Shown here one piece after another: positions 47,223 to 60,761 of a stretch of DNA of 64,000 bases (its first letter is position 1; each line of letters opens with the position of its first letter). This DNA comes from Taiwanofungus camphoratus (Eukaryota; Basidiomycota; Agaricomycetes; Polyporales; Taiwanofungaceae): NCBI GenBank assembly GCA_003999685.1, contig CP021229.1, positions 372,001-436,000 of the forward strand, given 5' to 3'. Under the pieces are notes generated by a model that saw only the letters and a program-made list of their open reading frames with translations, searched no databases and was not told where the DNA came from. The position numbers were made by a program, and so were the translations under genes.

Positions 47223-49446
47223 TCAACATTTTTCCTTGGCTTCATTATTACCGGCCTTCGTGTCCTCCAGGACATTTTTAATCCCGTGAGCCCATACACC
47301 CATCTCGTTCTCCAATCTCACGATGACCTCTCTTACCTCCTGGCCTATTTGACCTCCTCCATTCCTCTCGCCAAACCCTATCACCAATTCATCACGTGCG
47401 TGCACAAGGGTCTCATACGCCAGTTGCAACCGCACTGGACCCGAGGGCGGGAACCTTTCCTTGTTGTCTGTCGGGTCTGCGAACGGCGACGGCTCGTCCA
47501 CCGCCAGGAGCTTACCAAGTTCCGCCAGAGCTACGCCGCGCACAGGATGTCCAGGAGGCAAAATTGCCGAGAGACCGGCGCTGTATTTCCCCGCAGTGCG
47601 GATGGTATCGTTGAGGAGCTCTTGGGTTAGGGACATTGGTAAAGAGGCAATGAGAAGCTCTTGATGCAGGCGAGTAATAGCGAGAAGCGGGTGGCAAGAC
47701 GGAGTCAGATGGGCGGCTGTTAGGATAGAAATCATATTCGTAGTGATACGCTTTGCCTTTTCAGGTTCTACAGACATGTCAGCCATACAGAACACGTGAG
47801 CCAGTGAAGCAAGTAATTGTCATTCCGAACCTTTGAACTGAAGTGAAGCGGCCCTGTCGAGAGCTTCCTGTCCGAGACGAAGTGCATCCAGGACCTCATC
47901 TGCAGAAGCCACCGCGGCTTTGCATCTTGTGCAGCGAGTTCGATGATTTTCTGAAAGTAAGGTATATGTACAACAGTAGTCAAGGAAATAGTTAAAGAAA
48001 CTTACCCCCGGTTGGTACTGGGCACGTACTTCCGCACGATTTCGGGCACCACATTGAGGCGCGAGGATCGACTTCTACTTTATTCGCGCATAGCGAACAA
48101 CTACACGTGAAATTGTATGTTTCCCTCAACTCGTTCTGTCGAATGTCTCGGGGAAGCGTGGTATCAACATATGCTACAAGGACCTGAGATGATAGCCTGA
48201 GAATCCGTCAGCAGAGGGAGTTGTTCAGGATTACCTCTTCATCCGGGGTTATGTCTTTAGTTGTTACAAGGTGCATCAATGGCTCTTGCGCCTGAGGTTG
48301 AGCTGAGGTTCTAGGGAAAACGATGACAGCATTTGGTTCGCACGAGTGATTCGTAAGTGCGATGGTTGGACAAACTGAGACTCCAATAGGAGTCAATGAG
48401 GACGAGGTAAGAGTGAACGTGTTCGTCGTGAACTAGAAATTGAGAAAATAACTAACGTCAGGTTGTCCGTAGCCTAGCTGATCGGGCAACTCACACGAGA
48501 GATGAGATCAACAAGATCTCCCGCTGACACGAGCCCAAACGACTCAAGTTCCGAAGGCGAGGATATTCCCAGATAACGAACCAGTGAATGCGCCAGATGT
48601 GTGTGTGACTCGAACGCCGAAGCGGGTAAAGAAGACCTGTCTGGCTGACAATGAGATATTGCAATTGCTTTTGAAACATATATGCGCACGCGATTGCATC
48701 ATGCTGATCTCCCTTGCCTAGGGTGCTCATGAACACAATTCAGTCATCAACGACCATGGGACGTACCCAAGCACTACCCAATCCTTCCTTTTGCCGGCTC
48801 CATAGTAATCTTCCTAGGCACCTGATGGCGTCGCCGGGAACTGACAAATCGGGTGAAGGGGCGGATGATGCCCATTGTTGCAAAGCGACACATTCGCACT
48901 TGTGCAATGGCCAGTCGTTATTTTGACATGTCTGATTAAGAACATATAGCTTTGCTAAATAGAACCGAAGATAGAGTGGTAAACGTACATACAACGCCGC
49001 AATACCAGACCACACGACACCGTGTACACCGCTTTAAACCTTCAGCTGGAGAAGGACCACAACAGAACGAGCAGTACGAGTCGAGGTATGATGTCGATAG
49101 TACGCTGACATGGGGTCTTATTGACATCAAGACAGTACCTAAAACAAAATATGTTCAGCATTTCATCATACAAAGGATTCCAGGACGCACCGGCCTTGGA
49201 CTGCTTTCTGCAGTAGATTCCCCGGCCTGATTCCCCCCTGCGAATTTCGAGGAAGGCTGGCAAGACCTTGTGTAAACCATCGATATGAACTACTTCGACA
49301 CTCCCTGCGCAAACAGTGCTAGCATCGATATTATCTGCAGGTTGGGCTGAAGAAGTTGCAATATCTGAAGCCACTGCTGGTGAAGACTGCACGAACGATC
49401 TGGACTGCTTCGACTGTCGTTGGGACCGTAGATTCGCAAAAGACAT
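47223..49446 (-). CDS. SET and MYND domain protein (SMYD-like lysine methyltransferase)
   Basis: A multi-exon minus-strand gene. The first exon (from ATG 49446) carries a short Ser/Gln-rich N-terminus and the first SET strands (FLEIRRGESGRGIYCRKQSKAG). The next exon gives IRPHVSVLSTSYLDSYCSFCC, and the MYND zinc finger follows (CSFC, CTRCRVVWYC, CQNNDWPLHKCEC). Later pieces are SLVRYLGISSPSELESFGL, LTNHSCEPNAVIVF (the AdoMet-binding NHS motif of SET), VAYVDTTLPRDIRQNEL and the post-SET cysteines YNFTCSCSLC. The C-terminal exon (to 47223) is helical, TPR-like, as in SMYD proteins. All key cysteines that I could place are present. Members methylate histone or non-histone lysines; the target here is unknown. 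Confidence 0.9.
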
Positions 49447-50276
49447 GCCTGGTTATGAACAGCTGGTTTATAAAGGCTAGTAGAGCCTGAGTGAGGCTAC
49501 TATGACATACGTTGATGAGGGGAGGCTGAATAGTAGATAGCAACTTGGATTTGATCTGGCCGTTACGTAGTGGACAAATGCAAAATTGGGACTTTGTCTT
49601 CTTGAAATTCGGGTAGTCACCGTGCACACAGGAGCCTCAGGAGAAACGAGTACACTTTGACAGTTATGCAGTTGACTTTCGTTGCTAAGATAAAAAGTCG
49701 ACCCTATCTCGGTGTGTGAGACCGAAGGTATCGCTGCAAACGGTTGAAGTCGTTCCTGGCAATCATAAAGCTATTAAGGTCAGTGGCCTGGAAAACTCCT
49801 AATGTATGACTACGGCCTCAGGGTTGCGAGTAGTAAGCCACGGATTGATTCATGGTAATACTCATGCTTTGTTTTCTTGAATAACAGATGGTATGGACAG
49901 CATCAGAATTAGGATCCCGAAAGTAGGGGACGACAACGTAAGGGCGCATGGAAGACAATCAATGTGAAATGAGATAAATAAGAAGAAAAGTGGGTGGAAG
50001 GTCGTGAAGGGGTCGTGGCGGGACATGACGGTCGTAATAAGTCGTGACAAGAACAACAGGATACAAATGCAGCAAGTGATGTGGCAACTAGGGATATGTC
50101 TTCTAGATAGGTGTGCTTTGGTTGCAAAACATCAGTTCAGCCAACGGTATTGTGACGCACAAAAGATCGGACATACCGAGTAAACAACAGCAGAACTCCA
50201 GAAAATGCAAGATATGTATGGCAAGCAACGAGCACGAGCCAGTCAGTACGATACGCCATATCTATGCAACCGTACG
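49447..50276. other. Intergenic, promoter side of SMYD gene
   Basis: 830 bp between the SMYD start and the 3' end of the small conserved gene. 49447-49700 should contain the SMYD promoter. No coding motif was seen. Confidence 0.5.
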
Positions 50277-50916
50277 TCATGATTGTGCGTTAACGACGCT
50301 CTCGCTTTGGCCCCGTGGTCGGCTCATCAAATCAAATCCTGTGGACGAAGGTGACCGCTTTGCTAGCGAAGAGTCATCTTGCGCATGTGTTCGAGTGAAG
50401 AAATCGTCTTCGGATTCATATGGCGAAGGACCAGAATTGATCTGTGCACAAATATGTGTTAAATTGCTTTCTATGTGAGGGGGAGCCGAAATCGCAAAGG
50501 AAGCAGATCAACATCTCATTACAAGATTGTGCCGGTGCTCTCACATCCAATTCATCCAAATAGACGAATAGAAAAGGAAGACAAAACCTCACCCATTGAC
50601 CAAGCACCTCTGCTATCCTGCTTGCTTCCTCTTGACTGAACGTCACGTCCGTGCCCTTCTCGGCATGCAGTTTCAGCAGTTCGCTTAACGTCCTCTTCGC
50701 GCCTGCCCCTCGACCACGTCCAGGGGTATCTTCTCTACCACCCTCTACCCCTACATCCGCAGGAAACGCGACTGAATTGCGCGGTGTATGTGAATCGAGC
50801 ACCTCGGGGCCAGATTGCAAGTTCATAGAGCGGTCCCAGTCTTCCACCTCGCTGGTTGAGCCAGCGGAGTGCAAAGAAAGTTGGGATAGTGACAAATTTA
50901 CTTGTTCAGTTGTCAT
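50277..50916 (-). CDS. Small conserved basidiomycete protein, unknown function
   Basis: Two exons, 50916-50593 and 50441-50277, join in phase 0 to 162 residues. The first exon has a Ser-rich start (MTTEQVNLSLSQLSL), a basic GRGRGAGAKR stretch, then a compact helical segment, TLSELLKLHAEKGTDV followed by FSQEEASRIAEVLGQW. The second exon continues directly with INSGPSPYESEDDFF and ends in a RPRGQSESVV tail. The splice keeps a segment (GQW/INSG) that I recall from similar small Agaricomycete proteins, but I cannot name a family. It has no signal peptide or membrane helix. It is probably a short regulatory or adaptor protein; this is a guess. Confidence 0.75.
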
Positions 50917-53900
50917 GAATGAGCTTCCTGGCCTCCTGAGGGCGAGAGGGTAGAGATGGGGAGGAACTAGCGGTGGCCAAGTGGTGGCGGTTTATGGGAA
51001 AGGTGTGTGAGGTCAAGCGCACGTGATACGTGTCGTGAGAAAACCAATGTTCGCGACTTGCAGACTTCATGGCACATGCGCAAGTCTGGCCATTGACTGG
51101 GCTTGTTGCGTACTCAGGCCTATCTGCTGTCAGCGGGCTACCATCCCAGGTCACTCTATTTGAAGATACCGAGTTGCTCTAGCTCTTGCTCTGGAGGATA
51201 CCTCCAAAAGGGTCTGTTGGTGTCAAGAACGAGAGCGTCGTCTCATTACTATATATGTTCGAATAATCACTTTACTAAATAAGCATGATGCATGGTGAAG
51301 CTCAGGCATTCTGCAACTGGAATCCAATGCACGATGAATGCGTGAACTGACTACTGATTCGTGCATGTATGAATGTCAAGATGAATGCTAGCGACACTTA
51401 TATTCGCGCATGCCCATCAGTGTTCTGGATTCACGATCGTACGCTGACCATGCATACGGCTAGACGAGTCTTGGGCCTTAATAGTGGACATTCCAGGTAC
51501 AAAGGGGTGGGTTATCGTTCGTGGTAGGCGGTTCTGACTATTCTGCGTCACCCTAGTATTGCAGCGAAGGTGCGATATCTGGTTTTTCCCGAGGTTCGAT
51601 TGACGATGACAGAGCGCCATTCAGATACTAGCCTGCTGGTTGCTCTTCAGAGCTCATCTGTATGTTGCGGCTCTTCCCCCCAAGATCAGTTGCGTCCGAA
51701 ACAGCTGCAAGGATACAAGTTTTGCACATTGGCAATGATTCGGGTTCGCTCAAAGTGCGAGTGGGACTCTCACTATTCATCAACAATTATCTCCGGGTGA
51801 ACCGGAGGCATGGCGCCCTTGGAGCATCGGGGTAGTTGCCAAACTTGCTTAATCGGATCTTGACTTTGTTGCGGAGTCTGCCACACGGGTCACCGCCATT
51901 AACGAACCCCGGGCAGGGACATGCACTCCGATGGACGGACATAGAAGTCAGTCATGAGTGATAGAACTTCTCAAGGTCTTCAAGACGCTTTGGTGAGTAC
52001 GATAAGATATGAAGCTCACACGATCGTGTTTATTCCTGACACATCAGAAAGTGTAATCAAAAGCCGTTATCTTCACGTACTCTTCATGATCCAGCGATAC
52101 GATGTGATCTGGTTCTTCCATTCTTCGTCCTGGTGCAATTCTACACTACCTTTTCAAGTTATGCTCGTTTCCTTGTCTGCGAGAATGCAATTCTCGAAAT
52201 GCGCGTTATGTTTCCGCTAATATACTTTCTAGGTAGGTGACTGTGTTTTAATATGTGCTGTGTGTAGCCGTATTCTGCGTTGTATTCATGGATCTCCCAG
52301 GTTCGAGGCTATCATTTCGGGCGTCTGATTCGCCGCAATGACCAAGGGTCTGGTTTTGGCCGAAGCTGATATCGGCTGTCGATAAGTATTACTGTTGTTG
52401 AGGCTGAGCTTGCACTTCACCTTGCCAGGATGACAATGTGTCACAATACTGCTTTCTATTCTGACCTGATATTGCACAGGGCATTCCATGAAGGACGTCT
52501 AAGCGAATCAAATACGCATACGTGGGTTTTCGTTCAGTGGCATTTATGTTGAGTGTCTATCAAGCGGGAGAAGTGTAGCTTCGTCCGCTCGCGACCGCGG
52601 GAATCGCAAATTTGTCGCTCACCGGAACTATATCGATGATTGGCCTACGCGCATATCGCTATAGCTGAAGGGAACTTTGGGGCACTTCTGACTTGGCAAT
52701 GGTGTGGTAACAGCCCGATGCCCGAACTAGATTCATGCGCTTAAGGGATACTTCAAGGCTTGATACCGCAGCTGATTCAGTGTCACATGTGGCTTTGACG
52801 GTGGGTTCAGCCCATGAGCGCTTAATATCTCACGTCGCCATTTTTGCTTTGGTGGTGATCAATCTTTGAACATTAGACATACAGGGGTAGGCACACACCT
52901 CAAGCAAAACGACGTGGGTGTAGTTAGTCCTTGATAGGGCATATACTATGCAGAGTTTTTGTAGCCGGAGACCATCGTACTTCACTGAAAATTGATATTG
53001 TATGGATGAGCTGCTGGCTTGATCTCAGTAGCGCCGTCTGATGGTTCCGCTATCACGGTTGATTATCCAGATCCTGTGCTTGCGTCCTCGCCCTTGACGC
53101 ATTTGACTCTTGTATGGGTTCTAGTGGCAGGTTGTGCGAAAGCCACTTCGCATATAGCACAGCCTGACCGTGTGCCAGGTAATCGAGTCCCAACATTCTG
53201 TCTGTCTGGTGTTGTGCTGAATGATTTTCTCGGTGCGATTTGAAGGGCTCACGGCAAACTCCGGGCACGTTTTCCTCGCGAATTGACAGCAACTCAAACG
53301 TCTTACTGTCATCAGACACAGCTGGCAATTTGCTCGATGTGCATTCATTGAAGTGCTCTTAGCCCAAGAGCGGTCCTAATATCCCTCGTGTGCAGCCGTC
53401 TACTGGAGCCTCAGTTGCGGATCGAACAAACTTTAGGGTCAATTTTACGGCGACATTGGCATTTTAGCTGTTTGGACCTCCCCACACCATTGATCATTGA
53501 TCTCTTATCTCCATGTGTCTCCGAGATCGTGGAATTGGTACGCTGCAGCACCCCATGATGCCTTCCCTGTCATCAGCCTGTCTGATGGGGACTACAATCA
53601 GTCTCTGCACGATGAAGGCATTTCCGGTCGCTTAATGTCATCTCCTATATCTATGACCTTCATTGCAAATCGGAACACACTGGACAGAGGCAATTTTTAT
53701 CATTCTCAAGCAACCTCATGTCCGAGTGAATCATTCCCAAGTCGGTTGTTTATACATGTCCCTATGCATCAGTTCCTTTGACTAGAAGGTGTATACTTCC
53801 ATATACGGTAATTGACCGGCTCGCCGTGCATGGAAACAGTTCATTATTCAGTAATGGTCGTCTTCGAAATCTCGCTTCATGTTTTACAGCGTGTGAGCGG

Positions 53901-54079
53901 CGTCCAAGGAATGGTTTCTCATCGGAGTTCTGGATCAAATCTTGAGGTAACGCACTGGCTTCTGGGATACTTAAAGCTCCAGTCATCACCCTTAGTGAGA
54001 CGGAGGGTTGGAGGTTCAGTTTCTTTCAGCCTCTCAAGCTTCTTCCTAATCTTCCTCTTGATTGGAGTCTCCTGCAGCG
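50917..54079. other. Long intergenic region without a recognisable gene
   Basis: About 3.2 kb. The longest open frames (51954-52220, 53019-53243, 53053-53328 minus, 53497-53781) have no motif and overlap in opposite strands. One short stretch at 51954-51992 reads as an ATG frame ending in a GT donor (TTG|GTGAGT) and might be a first exon of an unseen small gene, but no continuation was found. 53990-54079 is probably the desaturase leader. Confidence 0.45.
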
Positions 54080-56264
54080 ATGTTCGCGAACGGTCCTGAG
54101 TATGAAGCGAGGTAAGTAGCGCCCTCATTGGGAGTGTCCGTTTGCGCCCTGCTTGGCTGTCCTTGACGAACGTGCCTGATGTTTCCTGTATCTCCAATCC
54201 TGAATCCTTACCACGATACTCGCTTGGATGATAGGCTGGAGAAGCCGTTCTCTCCACCAACGATTACCCTTAAGCAAGTCCATGATGCTGTCCCTAAACA
54301 TCTCCTGCGCAAAGATCCCTGGAAGTCTACATTCTACGTTATCCGTGACATCTCCTGCTGTGCTCTCTTCTTCTACTTCGGATTCTCTATCGAGCCAGTC
54401 CTGAAAAGTAACTTTGGTGGATACGTACCCTTGACCGCAGCATGGCAAGTTCAGCTCGCGAGAGCTGCTTTGTGGCTCACGTACTGGTGGTGGCAAGGAC
54501 TGTCTTTCGCCAGTTTCTTCTGCATCGGTCGGTAGTATTTGCAATTTGAAATCGAATGATAACTAAAACATCGTCATATGTTCTACAGCTCATGAGGTAC
54601 GTAATCTTGCGGGACCGGAACCAAATATGTTCTCGCCCTTTTACTGATCGAGTTCACCTTTAGCTGGGCCACCAAACTATGTATGAGTCTAGATATGTCA
54701 ATGACACGCTTGGTTTCTTCTTCCACTCGGTGATAGATATTGACTCTCGACACTGGAACGCACGAACTCACCTGTCATTTAGTTCATCCTCGCCCCATTC
54801 TTTGCTTGGAAAGCGAGTCACAATGCGCACCATGTAGGATTTTTCGCCTATGCCAAGAATCTAGTATCGAGTGATTGTGAAAACAGAAAACAGTCGCTTC
54901 GATTGAACGCGATGAGAACTACGTGCCGTACGAGCGCGATTACTACAAGTTACCACCTAGAGAGAACGCTACCACCGCAGATTATCTCGAGGTCCTTGAC
55001 GAGACTCCCATATTGACTCTCGCTCGGATGTTGGTTATGCAGGGAGCGTGAGTACTTACGTCCTAACTTTCATTGGATTAGAGCTGAACACCTATATATC
55101 TTGCTCCAGCGGCTGGTGGTTATACATAACGTTTGTTCATCTTTGCTTGAGAGCTGAATGCCAATAGCGTTGAAATCAACATATCAGGACTAACGCGATG
55201 GGCTCCAAGAGGTACCCCAAAGGGACCAACCACTTCTCGCCATACTCTCCAATCTTCAGGAAGGACCAGCGTACGAGACGTATTTCTCCGTTCATAACGA
55301 TTTTTAATGTTTACCCGATGTCATAGGCCTGGGAATCTTTCTATCGGACATCGGTATTGCCGCAATGCTGTCCCTGCTTGTGTATGCAGCCAAGCTGTAT
55401 GGAGCTAAGACAGTCTTCATGTACTATTTTCCTCCCTATGTTGTGCGTTCGCCGTTATCTCACTGTGTTTTCACTGATAAAATTTATGCACATATCCGCA
55501 GCTTTGTAACCACTGGTAATCCTTGCAGACAATTTTGATAATGCTTGGCTGCTAAGAATTCCTCGGGTGCAATTTTCTGCTTAGGATTGGTGAATCAATA
55601 CACATGTTTCGCTGTGCTTCCGATGTTCTGATCCGTGTTCTGTATATTAGTCATGCTGACTTATCTCCATCATTCCGACCCCACGATTCCACATTACCGC
55701 AAGGAGGAATGGTCATGGGTGCGCGGTGCTGCTGCGACCGTTGACCGGCCCCTCCTAGGCTGGGCTGGTAGATTCTTCCTGCACAACGTGAGACACGCAA
55801 ATATTATCTGTCTATTCCCCTGACCAATCATGATCCTCCTATTATTAGGTTTCTCATGACCACGTCGCCCATCATTTCTTTTCTTATGCTCCGTTCTGTA
55901 AGGGCTCTGTTTTGACCCTAAACCTATGTACTCAACGAGTTTTCTCCTCTACGAAAGATAACCAGCCGGAGATAACCAAATGCGTTCGTCAGGTCCTCAA
56001 GGATGATTACAATTACGATTCTACGGTAAGCCGCCATTTTCCCCTCCTGCTTTGTAGTTCATTCACACTCTCCGACAGAACACTTTCTATGCGCTCTACC
56101 GTTCCTTCACCCAGTGCGTCTTCATCGAAAACGAAGGCTCAATCGTGTTCTACAAGAACAAGTACGGTGAGACGGTCAGGGAAGTTGCGGACAACAAAGT
56201 AAAGGAGATTAAGGAGAAGTGGGACGCCGAAGAGCAAGACAATGGGGTCCAAGTAATCGAATAG
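54080..56264 (+). CDS. FAD2: Delta-12-type fatty acid desaturase, with a frame break
   Basis: A multi-exon membrane desaturase of the FAD2 type. The first exons join as MFANGPEYEAR then LEKPFSPPTITLKQVHDAVPKHL (54080-54111, then from 54235). The three histidine boxes are present: HELGH (split by an intron near 54590-54670), HNAHH (near 54820-54835) and HVAHH (about 55860-55875). Other family stretches are YPKGTNHFSPYSPIF, LSDIGIAAMLSLLVY, TYLHHSDPTIPHYR, RPLLGWAGRFF and DDYNYDST followed by FYALYRSFTQCVFIE. The enzyme converts oleate to linoleate in the ER. All introns keep phase except between LCNHW (55501-55515) and VMLTYLHH (55650 onward): no canonical GT..AG intron joins these frames. The copy may be damaged, or use an unseen microexon, or hold a sequence error. 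Confidence 0.85.
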
Positions 56265-57197
56265 ATGCGCGGCTGGCCAAGTACGCTTATTTGAGCGCTG
56301 CTCAAGAGCGAGGTCTAGTATGCGTCTTGGCACGAGTTCACACTTGAACACCTCAGGCTGCGTACGTTGCTCGAGTCTCGGTTTAGATGCATGGGATGAG
56401 ATCTGGCCTATTGGGATCGTGACTGAAGGTTTTCGCGAACGTGCTGCTTCCTCCATTTCCGCCTCCTTGTGTAATAGTACAACCAGAAACCGGGATCTCT
56501 ACAGGCTTTGATTACTGCACGTTCACTATCGCAGAGTTTGGAGAGATATTGTGGAAAACGACAATTCAAATCTCAAACGGATTGACATATACCGTATGTT
56601 ATTCACGTCATATTGGCAGGATCTAGTCTGGACGGGACTTAGAGAACTGTGTCTTGGCCAGAACTTGAAGACCGGCGCCAGTGGTATGTGATACGACGCG
56701 TGATTCACGTGACATCAATGATCACACTGCCAGCCACTTCCTCTAATACCTACGTCTTGTATTTCAACCTTTGCATTCTCTCGGTCCGAGGATTTTGTCC
56801 CCGTTGATAATATCAAGCATGCACGTATTCTGGCACTGTCACGATGTATGACCTACAAATGTAGGGTTCTGTATCTTCGAGAAACATTCTCATTTTCTTG
56901 GTTGGTCACGCGCGCGCAGTGAAATCTGCTGAGCCATTGGTAGCTGACGGCCCGGGTTTATGAAGGGATGTTTAAATGTGGTTTCATCATGCGCTGCGAA
57001 GAGTCGTGACTCGTGAAGATATTTCTACCATTCGCTTTGCGCAGGTCAGGAGTCTTGATCATTCACTGCTAAGCGATATCCTGTAGATGACGGATTCCTA
57101 AAAGAGTGTACTTCTTCCATCATAGAGGTTTACGTCGGACCGCACAACACGCCCATAAATTGGACGGAACATCACCCTGTTGAGATTGACATCCATA
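56265..57197. other. Intergenic, no recognisable gene
   Basis: 933 bp between the desaturase and the GH51 gene, both on the plus strand. It should hold the desaturase 3' UTR and the GH51 promoter. Short open frames have no motif. Confidence 0.5.
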
Positions 57198-60100
57198 ATG
57201 GTGTACAGACTACTCTTGATCGGTGCTGTTTTATGTGCACTTTCTGGCGTCAAGATATGCCTTGCGGTCACAACGGTGGTGGTTAATGGAACAGCAAGCC
57301 ATTCTATTCCGTCTACGCTTTGTAAGTCTTGTGACTTGATTTGGACGCCCGGATGCGAGGGTAACTCCAATCTGATAGATGGTCAAATGTTCGAGGTATG
57401 CCATTAATCTTGTGTACGGAAGTCGCAGTAATATGCATCTGTATATTGTAAGGATATAAACGTGAGTGATGGAGAACGCATACTCCGTCTACACTCGCAA
57501 TCTTCTAACGGGCTTCCACGCGTGCTAGCATGTGAGGTGTCATTCGTTTCCGCATCCCAGAGCGTAGTTATTGATAACCTACATGGCGATCTTTGCAGAG
57601 TGGAGACGGTGGTCTCTACGCGGAATGTGCGTCTGACGGAGATGTTTCACTTTCACCTGCTCATGAAAGATCAGTGCTTCAAAACAGAGCTTTCCAGCAA
57701 GTGACACCTAGTGAGGATACAATAATTCTTCTGTGCCAGGCTCTGCAACCAGCATCCCATCTACAATCATCCAGATACTACTGCAGCGCTAAACGCATGG
57801 CAATCTATCAATGGCGCCGAATTGACTGTCATCGCTGACCCGGCGCCGGTTTCCAAGGCTTTGCCTAACTCGTTACAATTCAGAGTACCTCCCGATGCAA
57901 ATGGACCAGTGGGATTTGCTAATGAAGGATACTGGGGTATTTTTTGTCTTGTTAGGAGGTTGAATATGTCTCGATGCCCTTTATTGCATATTTTTGTAGG
58001 TATCAATGTCAATTCGACCTGGACGTACAATGCGTCCTTCTACTTGCGCTTCTCTGCCCAGTCTTCTTTCGTTGGGAACCTTACAGTCGGCCTCCAGACG
58101 TCCTCCGGCGAGACCCTTGCGTCGAATGTCACGGCCATTGACGGCAAGCAGACAAGCTGGAGACAGGTTGGTCTGACACTGCGACCTGCGTCAACCCCCC
58201 ACACCACAAACAACAGGTTTTTCGTTACCATGGACGGAGACACGGCTGCAGGCGAAGTTATAAACTTCGCCATGTTCTCACTTTTCCCCCCTACATATAA
58301 GGATAGGCCGAATGGAATGCGCATTGATATAGCAGAAGTCAGACCGAGATGTCTTGTATGAGTCATTGGATAATCCTCATCATTGCCATTGACAGACGTT
58401 GGCGGAGATGGGTCCTGCTTTTTTCCGCTTCCCAGGTGGAAATAATCTCGTACGTAGCCCAGTTTGTACCCTAAAGTTCACTACATGATCCTGGAAGCAT
58501 GGAAATAACCAACTGTTTCAATGTTTTTGTCACAGGAGGTAGGTTTCATGTCATTAACATTTGCAATCCGTCTCACCACCTATAGGGCCAATCGACTTCT
58601 ACTAGATGGCAATGGAATGCGACCGTAGGTCCGCTTCTTGAAAGACCAGGTCGCGTAGGCGACTGGGGATATGTAAATACAGAGTAAGCATGACTTGAGT
58701 GGATAAGCGACTCCAAGTAAATTGACTTTATCATATCCTGTAGTGGTCTTGGTCTTCTGGAATATCTCACGTTCTTCGAGGATGTCGGCATGGAGCCTTT
58801 CATGGCTGTCTGGGCAGGTGCGACACAAGTCTTCTCCGTAAAGCATACTGTAGCGAATGTCAGTTTATCGCCCCTTTATTTATCTTCAATTCCAGGATAC
58901 TCGCTCGATGGAACAAGCCTTCCTGAAGACGATGTTGCACCTTACATCCAGCAAGCTAAGGATCAGGTGAATCGCCATTAAGTCATTATCGGAAGAGAAG
59001 TTGACTCTGGTTTCTGCGCTGGCAGATCAATTTCGTCATCGGGAATCCCATGACTAGTGCTGCGGGTATTGAATTTAGTACTCTCCAAAGGTTTAGGCTC
59101 AATCCTGACATGCGACACAAGCCGCCCTGCGCGCCTCTTTAGGGCATCCACAACCGTTCTATCTGAGATATGTTGAAATTGGCAACGAAGTATCACCCGT
59201 CCGCTCTTTTTGTTGACCAGCTGGCGTCACTGACCACGATGTTGTCCAGGATTTCTTTGCTTCCAACACGTGTGTAGTTGCATCCACTGAGATCCGAGAT
59301 CACAGGCTGAATTTCTGAACCTCATTCTGCACAGCTACCCATACCGATGGCGCGATTTTGTGGGCAATCTAAGCCTCGACTTTCCTGAACTCCGTGAGTG
59401 TGGCGATGCCATAGGGAGAACGTTCGTATGTGCTGACATTTGTCAGGTTTTATTGCAACCACCTATCCGTTCAATCCAATCATCTCCCCTGCCCCACCGC
59501 AATACGACGTACACGTGTATCAGACTCCTGGTGAATTAACAGCATGCCGAATGCAACGGATTGACTTGTTCATTCAATCTATATAATAGGTTGGTTCGTC
59601 GAAAATTCTTTTTACTACGATGAATTCGAAGTACGTTCCCAGCTACATGGGCGTGGTTGAGTGGCAACGCTGAATCATTTTGGTATAGCGTAACGGTACC
59701 ACCTACTTCGAGGTACCCGGCTGGCGCTATTCGGAACATGAATTGATGGCTAACGTGTCTTCAGGGTGAATATGCGTCGATATCAACCAATGCAAGCGAC
59801 TTATATGGGACGGCGGAAGACGGTCGTCTTCTATATCCCACTATGCAAAGTCAGGCTTGGCACTTTTGTAAACAAAATCATTGAGCTCACCATGTATATC
59901 GGTGTGAGCAGGTTCGACCGGAGAAGCAGCGTTCATGACCGGCCTTGAGCGAAACAGTGACATCGTTTTTGCCGCGTCATATGCCCCTCTTCTACAGGTA
60001 TGTTTCCAAATTTGGAGTGCATGCTTGTAAACTTCGAATATGAAACTTGAACTTGCAGCACGTCAACAGTTCACAGTGGGTGCGTCTTTGAACATCATTG

Positions 60101-60700
60101 CTCTTGTGACTGTAGTCTAAGCCATAGAAGTCTCCTGATTTGATTAGTTTCGAGTAAGTGTCCAGCAAGTGGCTACTTAGTGTAACTTACGACGCATGAG
60201 TCTTCAGTGCTGGGTCAGTTATTCGGTCGACCAGCTACTATGTACAAAAGGTATGATTTTGTTTTTCCGTATGCAGCAATGATCACTTATCTAAGCCTAA
60301 TGCAGCTATTTAGTCTGAATGTGGGTGACGAGTACCTGCCCAGCACCTTGCCGACGCGCAATGGGACACTGTACTGGACCATCTCTCGTGCCTCTACTTC
60401 AGGGAACATCTTCATCAAGGTTCGTGTAGACCTTGATACTATCAGATTGACTCCCTTAATACGCAACCTCAGATTTCTAATACCATAGGAAGCCCTGTCG
60501 ACATGGTGTTTGAATTACCTTTCGAAACAATTGGGAGCGAGGGCAAATTGCAGCTGCTGCAGGGTGCTCAGAATGCCAGTAATACTCCGGAATATCCAAA
60601 TCTCGTGATTCCTGTGACCAGTTCAATCTCGACAGGGAGGTCGATCAACTACACGGCACAGGGTTTTAGTGTTAGCGTATTGACAGTGAACACGAAGTGA
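57198..60700 (+). CDS. GH51 alpha-L-arabinofuranosidase, secreted
   Basis: The start at 57198 gives a signal peptide (MVYRLLLIGAVLCALSG..CLA). Many short exons, most ending at usable GT..AG sites, follow the GH51 fold: SGDGGLYAE and LQNRAFQQVTP (57600-57710), the carbohydrate-binding-like N-domain (LPNSLQFRVPPDANGPVGF, TAAGEVINFAMFSLFPPTY), then FFRFPGGNNL, GRVGDWGYVNTDGLGLLEYL and GMEPFMAVWAGYSLDG. The catalytic acid/base sits in YVEIGNE (about 59160-59185) and the likely nucleophile in GEYASISTN (about 59766). The last exons give SLNVGDEYLPSTLP and end at 60700. The enzyme releases arabinose from arabinan or arabinoxylan and is secreted, fitting a plant-litter or wood-associated fungus. Exon borders in the middle were checked by phase only in part. 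Confidence 0.88.
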
Positions 60701-60761
60701 CCAAATTGGCTTGGGAGTTGTGTGTAAAGAGAACGACGTTAATCACGATAATACATAAGAA

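Noticed and set aside
56139-56456. Minus-strand frame over the desaturase 3' end
   Set aside because: It overlaps the confirmed last desaturase exon on the other strand and lacks any motif.
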